From: Craspedostauros australis
Lineage: Eukaryota > Bacillariophyta > Bacillariophyceae > Mastogloiales > Achnanthaceae
Assembly: GCA_026770025.1 (NCBI GenBank)
Contig: JAMXDE010000037.1
Coordinates: 434,001-498,000, forward strand
Length of the DNA stretch: 64,000 nucleotides
Direction: 5' to 3'
Shown here: positions 1-11,946 of the stretch, piece after piece
Layout: each line of letters opens with the position of its first letter
Position numbering within the stretch: the first letter of the stretch is position 1
The notes under the pieces: model-generated
The model's database searches: none
What the model saw: the letters and a program-made list of their open reading frames with translations, nothing else
Told to the model about the DNA's origin: nothing
Made by a program: the position numbers and the translations under genes

Positions 1-1600
1 CCCCACCTTCACCAACAATCCCCGCAAGAGGTTTTGGCCGGGTCGATGCGGTGGTCGCCACGTTGCGTGCCAATTGTGATGGGGCTTCTTCCGCATGCTG
101 GTGCTGGTGCTGCTGTAGCTGGTGCAGCAATCCCAGCTCTGACAGCAGAGCGTACGGTGGCTGTCTACCGAGAGCAGACGCAGCGGAAACGGCAGCGGCT
201 GCAGCCGCAGTGTCGTGACCTTGCAGCGTGTTCACCCCGGGAACAACAGGCAATCCTCGAGCTCGGCTGAGCAGGCTCTGAATGGCAAAATCGCTGCCTG
301 GCGCAGCCAATCTCTGCTGCCAAACATCGCCACCGCCAGCCGCAGCCGCTGCTGCGAACATGGTTGCTGATGGGGCCGCGGATGCACTTGTGTGAGCTGC
401 CGGGAGAGTGTGGCTTTGTTGGGCGGAAACTGCAGTCATGGGAGGCGGCGCCGCTGACGTGACGGCGGTAGTCCTAGTAGGCTTGTCGATGGTTGCCAGC
501 TGGGCGGGCGGTGGTCGTTTCGCAGCGGCTGCTTGGTGCTTGGCCTGCTGCGATCTGTTCAGTTTCCCTTGGTTGGAGATGTGGGTGGGGTCCTTGATGG
601 ATTGGCGCGTCATGAGTCTGCAGAGCTCCGCATTGTCCCGTCGAAAGTGCAGCTGATGCATCGCACCCTTGTCGGGTCCGCTTCCCACGCATTCGAAGCC
701 CCAGACATTCAACGAGCGCTGGAACGACTTGTACTTGGTCGAGTTGAAGTAGACGGGCATCACCTGCTTGGCGAACTTCAGCTTGTCATGGACCTTGAAG
801 GACTTTCCCGATGGTAACCATGACACCACCGAGGCGAGGCCATTCTTCTCGACCTCAGACAGCAGCTGGTGCAGCCGGTACGGAAACACAAGACCGCTAC
901 GCGTCTTGTTGCCGGCGTTTCCGCTTGCCGCTCCGCCCTTGCCCTTACCTTTTGATTTCGTCTTGGTTTTGCTCGATGCCTTTGGCTGCTGAAGTGAGGC
1001 ATTGGCGTGCGTTGGTGGCGTTTTGGTGGACGACTTCGCAGACGTCGCACTTGATGCAACATCCTTTGAGGCGTTTGCAGCATATCTCTGTTGGGCCGTA
1101 TCTTTGGTACTTAACTTGTGGCCGGGGAGACCAGTGGCAGGGCTACCACCCGAGCCTGCCTTCCGACGAACGTTGCGTGCTGACTTGGACAGTTGCGAGG
1201 AGGAGGAAGCTGAATCCTCGTCGTCGCTTTCATCGTTATCGTTGGTGCTCTCGCTGTCATCGTCGTCGTCGTCATCGTCATCGTGATTGTGCTCCTTTCC
1301 GTCTCGATTGCCATTGCCAGTACCCACAACACCACCGCTGTTGTCAGCCTTCGTTTCATCCCGGTCATTTTCATTGTCATTGTCATCGTCATCGTCGCTG
1401 CCAGCAGTCAGCCGTTCACGTACCCGTTTGCGCTTGCGAACATCGTGATGCTGCCTGCTACGGTCGAACGACTGAGGCGAAGGGCGAGATGCAGATCGGG
1501 ATGACGCTGCCTCAACGCCGGAGGCCACAAGTCGTCCAGCATCAGCCAATCTTTTCAGATGCCTCTTGCCATCGTCAGCTTTGCCAGGGGCCTGGTCCAT
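1..1600 (-). CDS. Heat shock factor (HSF)-type transcription factor, 3' end off window
   Basis: Reading the minus strand from the ATG at 1600, one frame stays open to the window edge (about 533 codons), so the C-terminus is missing. HSF proteins bind nGAAn repeats in the nucleus and activate transcription; they are the most expanded transcription-factor family in diatoms. The DNA-binding domain lies at about residues 237-330. It has VFPYRLHQLL at its start, then SWLPSGKSFKVHD, the recognition-helix region YKSFQRSLNVWGFE, and the end HQLHFRRDN. This is the family pattern FP.kL..mL, W...G.sF.I and F.RqLn.yGF. The first 235 residues are low complexity: an Asp/Asn/Glu-rich acidic stretch, then Ser/Lys/Thr-rich sequence. 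After the domain come Ala/Gln/Pro-rich segments with a QHQHQH run. No coiled-coil trimerisation region is obvious in the visible part. No intron is needed. Plus-strand frames here are shadows. Confidence 0.88.
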   Translation of the reverse strand, partial: MDQAPGKADDGKRHLKRLADAGRLVASGVEAASSRSASRPSPQSFDRSRQHHDVRKRKRVRERLTAGSDDDDDNDNENDRDETKADNSGGVVGTGNGNRDGKEHNHDDDDDDDDDSESTNDNDESDDEDSASSSSQLSKSARNVRRKAGSGGSPATGLPGHKLSTKDTAQQRYAANASKDVASSATSAKSSTKTPPTHANASLQQPKASSKTKTKSKGKGKGGAASGNAGNKTRSGLVFPYRLHQLLSEVEKNGLASVVSWLPSGKSFKVHDKLKFAKQVMPVYFNSTKYKSFQRSLNVWGFECVGSGPDKGAMHQLHFRRDNAELCRLMTRQSIKDPTHISNQGKLNRSQQAKHQAAAAKRPPPAQLATIDKPTRTTAVTSAAPPPMTAVSAQQSHTLPAAHTSASAAPSATMFAAAAAAGGGDVWQQRLAAPGSDFAIQSLLSRARGLPVVPGVNTLQGHDTAAAAAAVSAASALGRQPPYALLSELGLLHQLQQHQHQHAEEAPSQLARNVATTASTRPKPLAGIVGEGG

Positions 1601-4600
1601 GTTGCCCGTGAATCGCGACCCCGACGTGCGCGTCGACTACCGCCCTTGTTCCAACCGATCGTCTGAGTTATGTATGGACGTGGCTCTCTCTCTCTCCTGA
1701 CTCTCTATGTTAGTGTGTGTGCGTGTGTCTCTGATTGTCTCTGCTGTTGCCTTGGTTGTTGCCTGGGTCTCAGTCTGGGTGTTTTGTGTTCGTATTGGTA
1801 TTGTTGCAACCTGCGCGAAGACGGCGTGAGTGGACAAGTGGTTGCCTAGCTACTTAGCTGGCTGGCTTGCTGGATGAATCACAGTGTTGTAGATTTGGAA
1901 TGGTCACAAGTCCGTCGAATTTTTGCGGCTCTGAACAGCAATTGGATGGAGTAGCACAAGCACAAGCACAAGTATCGTACCAGTCGTCGTCTTGAAGTTC
2001 GTTACCCAGCACGCGGTGCGAGTATGTTGCAATACACGTAGGCTTCTGACGCCAGTTGCTCGGCTCGGCTCGGTTTCACACTGCACCAATGTCTGGACCC
2101 TTCCAATCAACTCGCCGCAAACAGCCAAGCGTTTGTGGTGGTTTCGGATGAGAAGTTTCCTCCTTCCAGCGTGTGGTAGAACAGTGGTGTATGTATGGTG
2201 TGGTGTCTGTGTATGAGGACGGTAGAGGAGTGAAGCAGCCTGTACGGCATGTGCAATACGAGTGCCACAGAGCACGGGAGAACAAGGAGGCGCGAAGTAG
2301 TGTGTGGTGAGATGTGTTCCCAATGCTGTCGGTGCGCGTTGTGATGAGGTACGACGTGGAAAGGTAGAGGAAAGATCAGTTGTGCGTAACGGCAGCGACT
2401 GGAAGGGTGGTCCTGTTGGCGACGCTGTCTTGCGTTTGGCCTTCTGTGTTTGAGGTCGAGTCTGAGGCCTTGTACTTGTTGGTCGTGCTTGTTGTGGTGC
2501 CAGCAAAGCGATGTCCAGCCATTCAACACAACAGCGATCCTTTAGCAACGATGACGAAGGTGAGAGCGACCAGGACATACGTAGAACAAGGGGGACGAAA
2601 CCGTTTGCATTTGCATTCTGCGTTCCAACGAGAGGCGCTCGTTACTCACGATCTCCTTCTCTAACTCTCTCTCTCTCTCTCTTCTGGCTATTTGGGTGTT
2701 TGGGTGTTTGGTCGTTTGCCTGTTTGTGTTGCATCAATGCGTACAGCGCGTACTGATTTCTCGTACGAGCAGAGCACAACCCTGTCTGGTGCGGTACCAG
2801 CGAAGAGCGCTTGCGTTTGCCTCAGTGCGAAAACCTGTTTGGACAACGAAGGTCTCGCATCTCTCCTTGTGCCTCGAGTTCCGTTTGTTTGGTTTTGGGG
2901 TGGTACGAGCTACTAGTACACTCCAGTACAAATTGCGCGAACATTCATTTCGTTTGCGCAACCCTGCGCGATCGATCCGCCTCGCTCTCTTCCTCTCTCT
3001 CCCTCTCCGCGCTTCTACAATTGGTGCTTTCTTCGCATCAATTGCGCCGTCGAACAATCCAACAAACAACTGCTTCGGCAACGAACGAGGAAAACCGGCG
3101 AACGAACGCAGAGTCCTCACGATCAACGAAGATGCCGTCGTACCGAATCCAACGAACGTGAAAAGCGGCCAGTCTCTGCGAGAAGTCCTCAACGAAGTAT
3201 CGAACGATTGCGTGACCAACGGCAACCCTCGCCACGCATGTGTTGCGAGCTGTGATGAATGGTGAGGTGACGAATGTACTCTGCAACTACTTTCTCTTGT
3301 TGGGTGCATCGATGCAGTGGAGTGGGCGCCAAAGCCGGATTGAAGCGACGGGGGCAGTGATGCGTTTGGGGCAACTGTCCTCAACGACTGTACCTCGTAG
3401 ATTTACGCAATAGTACTCTCAGGTACGCGTTCGTTGCCAAGAAATCAATGTGGTAATGGGCCGACGCGACGAATGACGCGAAGGTCGCCTTTGGACAAGG
3501 CCGGACATCATCGCTCCCCACCAAGTAGAATCTCTCAGGGAACATCGCCGAGCGCCGTCCACAATTAACAGCGTAGCTTCCTACGCAACACCAGGTACTG
3601 CTGTGCAGGGTCTAAATACGCGCTTGTGCTCACGTACATACCATACGAGTCCTCGCAAGGTGGACAACTGGTCCATCGCAAAATAAGAGTATTCTTCGTG
3701 TGAAGTGGTTGGGTTGACTGTGCAGAATAGACAAGAATCACGAACATCGAATGAGGAGGAGCTATACTTCTCCAAACTGCACGGAACCAAGGCGACAAGG
3801 CAGCTGTTTTGGGTTACATGAAGGAATAGAGCGAAAAGGTACAAGCGCATGCCTAACTTGTCCCGCATTTGCTGCATGCTGTGCCCCTGCCGCAAGAACG
3901 CAGCGCTTTCGGACGGAGAAATCATCGACGTACGTCTGGGGATATTTAAGCATGTGCGTAAGTTGTGCACATCGCCACGGTTTCTTGGGCAGAATGCCAC
4001 GGAAGTCGTGACATGATTGTTCCCCCGTTGAGTTTCATCATTCTTCGCCTTTGTTGCTGCGTTCTTGCACGATTCCCTTCGTCTGCGCTTTCACCTGGCA
4101 CAACAGAAGCAGGGCAGTTGTATGACTCATCGTTCTCCCAAACAACGAGTCGAGAGAAGCAGGTACTTTGTGTACACACGAGTATGTGTGTGTTTGACAG
4201 CTTGAACGAGGGAAGACTCTCCACTTCTCTCGTGAGAACACAGAGAACGAGTTGCGAATAGGGCATACCTGCATAACCAACCGCATAAAACGGGCGTTCG
4301 ATGCCGAACGGATTTATGCCAGGCACTGCAAGTTCCCTTCTCAACTGTGGCGAACCTGCTCCCCCAAAAGTCGACGTGTGCTTGTGAAGCGTCGTGTGTG
4401 ACATCTTCCCTCCAGGGCAAAACCGCTCGTGTCTGACCCAGAATAGTGGAACCGTTCTAGAGCACGAAGAGTGCATTCTGTGGCGATACGGCTGAAGGAA
4501 GTTGCGAAGCACACCATGCCCTGCGTGCGATTCCCACCGGCTCCCAAAGCGGAGTACTCCACTCAACTCGTGCATGGATGTTCGTGTGCGTTCGTCTTCG

Positions 4601-7600
4601 ATTTTCACTCTGCGGAGCGTTCTCCTCATGTCTCAAGAAACCGCATCTGTGCGCGTTCTGCGAGCTACCATGCACAATACTGTCAGCACGGCATGCGAAC
4701 ACATCCGAATACACCGCCACAGGCGAAGAGAGCCATTCTTATCTTGTTATTCGATTGCCTTTGACTGACGGTGCTCTTTTCGCAGTCTCCACTTTCGATT
4801 TGGGGCGATTTTCGCTCCAGTCGTCTCTCGCTGTTGCTATTTCTGCGTAACAACCGGCGATCACGACAAGACGACTGGAGCGAGATCATGCTGGACTGGC
4901 CTCCACCACATCGCTCCAGATGTTATGGAGCGCTGCATCGCACACATCCAGCAGGTCCAAATCCGAGCACCGGCACGAACACCTCGTATGCGCCGTGCAA
5001 GCATTGCTGCGGAGGCTATTCTGTGCACGATTCATTGTCTCCTGATCTGCCTCGTACAAGCACATATAGTACAACCAACTGTTGGGGTCGCCACACAATC
5101 ACTCCCTGTTTCTGATGCAGAACCTTTGGATGCCGTGCCAAGGCATCAATGTCATGTTCAAGGCTTTCTGGGCACATTTTTCCATCGTCAGATGGGCGCT
5201 GTTGCTGTCTCTCTCTGAGGTATCGAACAAACGCGTTTGCCCTCGCTGACGCCAAGTCCTGGGGCCGCCTTTGTACGTACGGAAGCGTCTGTCTTCACAG
5301 CACTCCCATGCGACGCGCCATAACAAACACAGAGAGCAGATGTGTTTGTGTGTGCAGCTTGTTCACGTCATCAGTTCCTGCACAGGCAGAAACAAAAAGG
5401 GCAGTCTGCGACCTTCCCTTCGCGCTCTCAATGCACACCGACGAACACAAGTTCCATCCCCAATGGGCACACGTCGAACATGAGATGACATCAGTCACAT
5501 AATCATCGCATCGCCATCCTGTTCTCTGATTGCCGCCCCAAGTATGGATGGCAGATCAGATTTGCTGGCGGGTACAACTCGAATTAAGCCTGCGATCTAT
5601 TGCGAGGAGAATGGAGATGAGTGACCGACAAGCGCCCACATTCGCCAACGTAAACGGCGCATCCAGCAGTAACGACCATTCTCACGAACTGGCCGCCGCT
5701 TCTGCTCATCTTGTCCCACTTCGCAACGTGGCATCAAACGTCAGCCAGAACATTTGAACGCGTTTGCTCACGTCTGCGTACGAGTTACTACGCTCGCGTT
5801 TCATATTTGAGAGCTTCACAATTTGGCCCGGCGCTCTCGTACTGCATTCCATCACTGCCGAAGCTGCTTCAAGTCTGTGAGCAGTTATGACGCAGCGTCC
5901 GTTCGGTTGTGCGCTTCTGAAGCTCATCTCTTGTCTTGTTGGCGTGGTGTTGCGGAATCGATCGCAGAATGTCAGATTTCGATCCAGCACTCTGTGCTTC
6001 CCTCCTCTCTTGGTGCAATCTTCGTGTTATTCTGTGAAACCAGTTCGTGGCGTCCTCTGTCCCGGTTCCAAAATGTACAGGGAGATTCTGAGTGGTCAAC
6101 GCCTTTCGACGATGCGCAACTTGGGCATAACGCTATCCGAGCATTCCGCCCTTGTTGGTTCTCGCAACAGGAAGCGAAGAAGGAGCACGACGAACCACAT
6201 CGCACAACTGCCCTCGAATGCCCAGCTTTCTTCGCGTGGGTCTGCTTCAGTCGGTGGAAGAAAGGTTCTTCGGACAACCTCGGAATCGAGGTGTGTGACC
6301 CCAAATCCTCACAAGTCTGCGCAGATTGGATGGATGCGCCGTTGCGACGTGCATGGTACACGTCCGTGTACCAGACACACAACAGCCGATACCAGGCTCC
6401 CGCGCTTGCACCAGCAACATCGAATCTGTCCATCACATTCCAACACCGCTTTATTCAAAGACCTCTCAGAAAGGAAAGCTCAGGTCGCAGTTGCCATGCA
6501 AACGCAAAATGCCACTCCATACGTATAGTATTATATGACAAGGACTGCATGTGGTGTAGTAGTGCTTCGAGCGCTCTATGGTGATTGTTGCTATACACCC
6601 CCTCCATCCAAAGCCAAGCAATAGAATGGCAAAGGCTCATCGCCAGCGCGTGTGCTCGTACGAGTGTGTATGCACGAGTCATGTCGATGATTTTAGGCCA
6701 GGGTGGAGCAAACATAGCGACCTCTCTGCCTCTCTCCAGAATAAGAAAAATACCACAGAGTGTGGTGGAATAACTCACTCGATGCGAAATTCCACACACA
6801 TCGTTTCTCGGCCAAGATCCACTCGACGGCGATTGTCATTGATGGCACGGGCAGGATTGGCAAGAAGCACCGTCAGCAACACCAGCATCACAAGGAAGAG
6901 GGTTGATTTGGTTCATGTCTCCGCCACCGCCGGCCGTGTGATGAATCCGATGAGAAACGCGAGGCTGCTACATGCAATAGCTCTATTGTACGTATTCCGT
7001 AATATGTTGCCACGGAGAGTACGCGTCCCAACGAACTGCGCACACAGTCGACCGCTCACACCCGTACACTCCAGTACTTCTCGCCAAGCGAGTTGGAGGA
7101 AACGTGACGAGTGTGTTGCTAGTTGGAAAGCTCGCACATGCGAAACCTTAGTCGTTGCTTCCAAATGCCGTCGAGATTAATTGAAACATGTCTGGTCAGT
7201 GGTCTCTACCCCTCTCTCGCTCTCGCTCGTTCGAGAGAGCTCGTTTGGTGAGCGTCGAGTGTCCTATTCCAGTAATACTCGTAACATCCTCGCTTCAGTC
7301 TGATTTTCATGCAGAGCCGAGTTCTGTCCATTCCACGAATACACTGACGCCTCCACCTCCACCTTGTTTCTAGAATAGTTGGTAGTCTATTCGTACTCGT
7401 ACGAGCTACGAGCTATGCACCTTGGAAGGCAACATACATACTCGTAGTATATGTATTACACGAGCTACGTCAGATGGGCCGGAAAGCGAGGTGAAGCGAT
7501 GCGGCACCCAACACGGTTTGTGGGCATGCCAATCTCAACGAATCGCCGCAGCGTACAAGCTACTTGTAGATATAGGTCTTGGGTGGAAAAAGGCCGATTT

Positions 7601-8674
7601 CAACAACAGATGCTGACACATTCCTGTCTCCTGCCTCCTGTCTCCTGTGCCCTGTTTCAACTCTCCAGCAAGAAAGACAAGCCCATGACAGCACCGGCGC
7701 TGGTACGATGGGCGGCGCGACCACAGGTACTATGGAGATCGTGTCGATAATGTGTCCTCTGCAGGTGAGATCCTCGATCGATTCTGTGTATTTTGGGTGG
7801 ATACAAACCTCGCGGCTGTGCAGCGGGGCGCAATCTGTCTTCTTCTGCGGCGTGCACGAGGAGAGAACTCGAATGGTCTGTGTATGGCGCTTGTACTCGT
7901 AGAGAGGTGACGATACGAAGAGTCGCAGGTGTGCATAACTTCGTGGCCATGGAGCAGAGTAAATCTTGGGTTGGAGTGGGAGTTGTCGTAGAGAGAGAGA
8001 GAGAGAGTTGCTCGACCGTGGAGATGTCAGAACGGGTGTTCCGTCCCACCATTCCGGATCTGCAATCTGCAGTTATGGTCACTCCATCGGCATGGCCGCC
8101 GCGCTACATCCTTCGCTCCCTCTCCTTGGAACAAAGGGAGCGTCTTGAATGCGGAAGAGAAGGATTGTCACCCATCATTCGGACGAATGGTCACGGCCGG
8201 ACTGCTGAGCTGGGAGATACGGAACCATCTTGCTTGCTGATCGCACTGAATCATCCATGTTGCTGGGTTGGAAGGCTGTGGCCCGTCCTCATCGTTCGTC
8301 TTGGATGACTGACCGCGATGTTGTGCTTGGGACAATCCGCACGGGCTCATCGATCTGCCTTCGATGTCCCAAACTACCACCTAAAAGTCGATCGAGTCGA
8401 AACACAAACCTCAGTCGTTGAGTCGACGACTAAAACGAATGCTTGCTAGTATCTGTCGACGGACAGGCAGACATGTTCGTTGCGAACACTTGTGTCGAAG
8501 GAACAAATTCCGTGGAGACTGAAACGGTCATGATGGGTCTTCGTTGTCCGTGATGTGATGTCTTTGTCTGGGATCAACGATGTTGGCAGACCACCACCAA
8601 CAGCATCAGCCTCACTCTCTGGACATGCAAAGGTTGTACTCGTGCATACCGCACATACCATACGACTACCATAC
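1601..8674. other. About 7 kb without a supportable gene
   Basis: Many overlapping open frames of 60-250 codons occur on both strands, but none has a recognisable domain and the largest (5823-6584, plus) overlaps equally open frames on both strands. Visible features are a (CT)n microsatellite at 2665-2682, a (GA)n run near 7994-8007, A/C-rich leader-like sequence with repeated CAACGA/CGAACG words around 3040-3230, and many GTACTC/GAGTAC words. It could be old degraded transposon sequence, long non-coding transcripts or diverged genes with many introns; the sequence alone does not decide. Confidence 0.5.
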
Positions 8675-8682
8675 TATAAAAG
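8675..8682 (+). promoter_or_regulatory. Candidate TATA box of ATE1
   Basis: TATAAAAG lies about 92 bases upstream of the chosen ATE1 start codon. Position and sequence fit a TATA box. There is no transcript evidence. Confidence 0.4.
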
Positions 8683-8773
8683 TACTCTGGAAAGACGACC
8701 GAAGGCCACGGGAATACAAGCAGCAATAGACCATTGCATCGCCTTGAAACGTCTCGAGTCATCTGGTTGGAGG

Positions 8774-10927
8774 ATGAACGCGCAGCAGCATGCGCTCGCA
8801 CAGCAGAGGGAGAGCAACGTGGTGCGTCCTTGCGGGTACTCCCGTTCCGAGTGCGGCTACTGCAAGGGCAAGCGCTGCCATGTGATTCCAGAGCAGCAAC
8901 AGCAGACGCCGCAGAGCTGCAGCAAGACGTACGGGCTGCTGGTGGATCGCATCGAACCCCTGGTCTACGAGCAGTTTCTGTACAGAGGATGGCGTCGATC
9001 GGGAACCCTGCTCTACAAGCCTTGCAATTGGGAGTCATGCTGTCCCACGGTCACCATCCGGCTGCCCGTCTCATCCTTCCGACCGACCAGATCGCAGCGC
9101 AAGCTCTCCAGAAGGATGGACGCGTTGTTTCTGCCTTCCGCAGCCAAGCAGACAAGCAGAGCATTGCCAGCCAAACAGCCACGATCCCGGCAGACAAAGC
9201 AGAAGGCGCAGAGGCTTCTTGCGGTGGCCACTTCGGCTGGTATCGTTCCTCACTTTGAATCGATGGTTCATGACATCATCCGCAAGCAGCTGTGCCCATT
9301 TGTGACGGATGCACCACGGCCAAGCTTCACGATCAAGCCAACAGCGCTGGCTGCTGCAACGTCCAGTCACGGCAGCCACCACAATGCATCTAGCCCAACT
9401 TTGCCCACCGAATTCACATTGATCACGCCCGTCTGTGCGGTCATCGCCGGCAAGCATAGCTCGGATGCGCACAAGCTGGATCGATCCACGTTGGCGAAAC
9501 AACTCTCGGATGCGATGCAACAACGACAGCAGGCATCGCAGCACCAGCACCCACCGTTGGTCCAAACGCTCTCCGTCACGCACCACCTTGGCAGCGGCCA
9601 GCTCATGATCCAACTCAAGGTCGTCGATGAATCGAGGTGGAATGCGCTATGCACTCCAAATAATGATGCGAACGGCGATCAACCGCGCTCCACTCGAAAT
9701 GGCGGTTCGTTCGGTCAGACCGAGAATGGAGCCAACATGAATGCATCGAGTCATGATCCCATGGACGTCTCCATCTCGCACGACGATCTCATGCGACCGG
9801 ACAAGCTGGCGGCATGGTACGTGCAAGTCACCAATGGCAAGTTGTTGACCAAAGAACAGCGGGAGCGCGGTGTCGTCATCCAAACGCTGCCGGCTCACGA
9901 ATCGGCGCTGGATACCGATGTGCATCGCCTCTACGCCATGTACCAGCATGTCGTGCATAACGATCCAGATCCATTCGTTGCGCCCAAAAAGGATTCTCCT
10001 AGCAACAACAATGCCATGGACAGTGCAAAGGAAACTCCAAATGTTGATATCGCAGAACTCATTCAAAAGTTGGAATGGGGAGCCTCGCCACCGCCCCAAT
10101 TCGTTCCCAAAGTGCGAGCAATGCTAAGCACCTACCTCGGCAGCTACCCGTCAGATGTGCAACGTTCCGTCCTGAAAAACTTTCACAGCTTCTTTCAGTT
10201 CCTCGTGGAGTCGCCCATGCCGAAATTTCATCGTCAGCAGCAACAGCAGCAGCAGCAGCAACAGCAACGACATGGTCAGACACAGCCGATGAATGCCCAC
10301 TCGCAAAATGGAGCTGGCAATGGCAACCACCGGTACCGACATGGCACGTACCATCAACACTATCGTGTCGGCGAAGTCCTCATCGCTGTTGGCGTCGTGG
10401 ATATCCTGCCCAACGGTCTTTCCTCCGTCTACCTCTTCTACCACCCATCCTTCTCGCATGATCTGGTGGCGCTGGGCAAATGGACGACGCTTCAGGAGAT
10501 CCAGTTCACAAACCAAACCCTCAAGGTGCCATACTATTATCTTGGATATTACATCGAAAGCTGTCCCAAGATGAGGTACAAGGCGGACTATCAACCCAGC
10601 GAGATGCTGTGCCCCGTCAACTACAAATGGGTGCCGGCCAAATGCGCGCAGGCCAAATTGCAGCAGTCAGCGCCACACTACATGTGCTCACTCAGCGATG
10701 ACGGCGCTGTGAATGATGCGAACGTGGATGGTCTCAACACGCAGCACCAGCAAGATGAAACGCTGAACATTAGCAACATCGTGATGGACGTTGGCGCCGG
10801 AATCCCTGTGTCCATCGACATGCTGCAGGAGGCAGGGCAAGGCGTCGTGCGCCCCTACCTGGAGGACTTCGCGCGAGAAGCCGGTCGGCAACTGCAGACC
10901 CAATGCACCGTCAAGTTAAATGGCTAA
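8774..10927 (+). CDS. ATE1: Arginyl-tRNA-protein transferase (ATE1)
   Basis: 717 residues from the ATG at 8774, placed just before the conserved N-terminal domain; the frame is open further upstream but that part looks non-coding. ATE1 moves arginine from Arg-tRNA to N-terminal Asp, Glu or oxidised Cys, marking proteins for the Arg/N-degron pathway. The N-terminal domain (residues about 20-115) has CGYCKG (C27, C30) and WESCCPTV (C89, C90), matching the four cysteines known in the family to hold an iron-sulfur cluster, plus YGLLVDRIEPLVYEQFLYRGWRRSG. The C-terminal domain (about 520-650) has IAVGVVDILPNGLSSVY, YHPSF and VPYYYLGYYI. Between them lies a long variable insert with an 11-residue Gln run at 10235-10267, making the protein longer than the usual 500-650 residues. 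Single exon. The last codons overlap the convergent gene on the other strand. Confidence 0.93.
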   Translation: MNAQQHALAQQRESNVVRPCGYSRSECGYCKGKRCHVIPEQQQQTPQSCSKTYGLLVDRIEPLVYEQFLYRGWRRSGTLLYKPCNWESCCPTVTIRLPVSSFRPTRSQRKLSRRMDALFLPSAAKQTSRALPAKQPRSRQTKQKAQRLLAVATSAGIVPHFESMVHDIIRKQLCPFVTDAPRPSFTIKPTALAAATSSHGSHHNASSPTLPTEFTLITPVCAVIAGKHSSDAHKLDRSTLAKQLSDAMQQRQQASQHQHPPLVQTLSVTHHLGSGQLMIQLKVVDESRWNALCTPNNDANGDQPRSTRNGGSFGQTENGANMNASSHDPMDVSISHDDLMRPDKLAAWYVQVTNGKLLTKEQRERGVVIQTLPAHESALDTDVHRLYAMYQHVVHNDPDPFVAPKKDSPSNNNAMDSAKETPNVDIAELIQKLEWGASPPPQFVPKVRAMLSTYLGSYPSDVQRSVLKNFHSFFQFLVESPMPKFHRQQQQQQQQQQQRHGQTQPMNAHSQNGAGNGNHRYRHGTYHQHYRVGEVLIAVGVVDILPNGLSSVYLFYHPSFSHDLVALGKWTTLQEIQFTNQTLKVPYYYLGYYIESCPKMRYKADYQPSEMLCPVNYKWVPAKCAQAKLQQSAPHYMCSLSDDGAVNDANVDGLNTQHQQDETLNISNIVMDVGAGIPVSIDMLQEAGQGVVRPYLEDFAREAGRQLQTQCTVKLNG

Positions 10928-11946
10928 TCATCTTATCCAACCCTGCCTTGATCTGCACGATCGCCGCCTTCGTCTGTCCCAGATTGCTGTCGTCGTCTTC
11001 GCGATCGCTGTCCTCCTTGCTGAAGTTGTTGACGGCATCAAAATCAGCGACGCCGGCCGCATAACTGAGCGACGCCGCCCGCGCCATGGCCTGCATCACG
11101 TCCTCCATCTGCTCCACGTAATCCTCTATGTCATCGTCCACATCGCGCATGCCCAACTTCATCGCCTTCTCCAATCCCACCAGCGGCCCCTTCCCCGTCA
11201 CGCCCAGATAATCCCGCACGATGCGATTCGTCGTCTTGCAGCTTTCGACGCTGACGGATTTGTCGAACAGAGCAAACGTGCTGGCCTTTTCCAGCAGCAG
11301 CTCCTTGTTCTTGGCCTCCAGCAATTCACGCGGCACGTCAGCGAACGTGCAGTCCACTGTGGCGCGTTTCCTGTGCGCGTGGATCCCAAGTGCGCATTGG
11401 AATGATGCAAGTGAGTTTGATGCGACGTGGTGACGAACACATACGGTACAATAGAACATGCTCGAGAAGAAGGCAATTGCTATGGAAGATGTCGAGGACA
11501 GAGTCACAATTCCACACCGCAGATGGCACCCAGCGCTCTGGATGAAACGGATTGACTCGGCGGACTTACCAATTCGTCAAGAGTTTGTCCAGCGCATCGC
11601 TGGCCTCCTGCAGGCGTTCACGAGGTGGTGTCGTCGGAGCGGCAGCAGCTGCAGCGGATGCCAAAGAAGGTTGTTGCGTTTCCACGAGAGCAACAACTGT
11701 AGCAGTCTTTGCGATGGCCGACATCCACTGGCGTCTGCTCTGTACCCGTGCTGCGGCGGCATGATCGCCGTCATCGATGTTCCTCTGCGTCGATCGCGGT
11801 GGATGCAACGATTCTGATGATCCTGGCTGTGCGATGGGGTTGCTGAATGCTGCTGCCAGTGGAGTGCGTTGGACAGCCATGAGCAGCAACGCTGAAAGAG
11901 CGATCGCGCCGACGAGCGACGGGATTGGAAGCCCCATTGCTGGCAT
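10911..11946 (-). CDS. Plastid thylakoid-lumen protein, helical (PsbQ-like?)
   Basis: Two exons, 11946-11570 and 11370-10911, with a 199-base GT-AG intron (donor GTAAGTCC, acceptor CGCACAG); the splice restores W-K-R-A-T-V-D and gives 278 residues. The N-terminus is a textbook secondary-plastid presequence: hydrophobic signal peptide (residues 8-25), then LAAAFSNP with predicted cleavage A33|F34, then a basic, hydroxylated transit region. A second signal follows with twin arginine R71-R72 (RRQW), a hydrophobic stretch and an ASA-type site, which indicates Tat export into the thylakoid lumen. The mature part is mostly helical, with DALDKLLTNW, TVDCTFADVPRELLEA, NRIVRDYLG and an acidic DSDREDDDS loop. 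I recall similar lumenal proteins in diatoms and other stramenopiles. PsbQ-like is a guess from the helical build; photosystem function is not shown. Confidence 0.8.

Noticed and set aside
811-1611. 266-codon plus-strand frame
   Set aside because: Lies opposite the HSF gene, whose DNA-binding domain is clear on the minus strand; the plus frame is low complexity only.
5823-6584. 253-codon plus-strand frame and its overlapping 213- and 154-codon frames
   Set aside because: Three frames on two strands are equally open, none has a domain, and amino-acid use is not protein-like.
6779-6888. Minus-strand signal-peptide-like start (MLVLLTVLLANPARA) ending at a GTGAGT donor
   Set aside because: It would make a good first exon of a secreted protein, but no following exon with any recognisable sequence was found downstream, so one short stretch is not enough.
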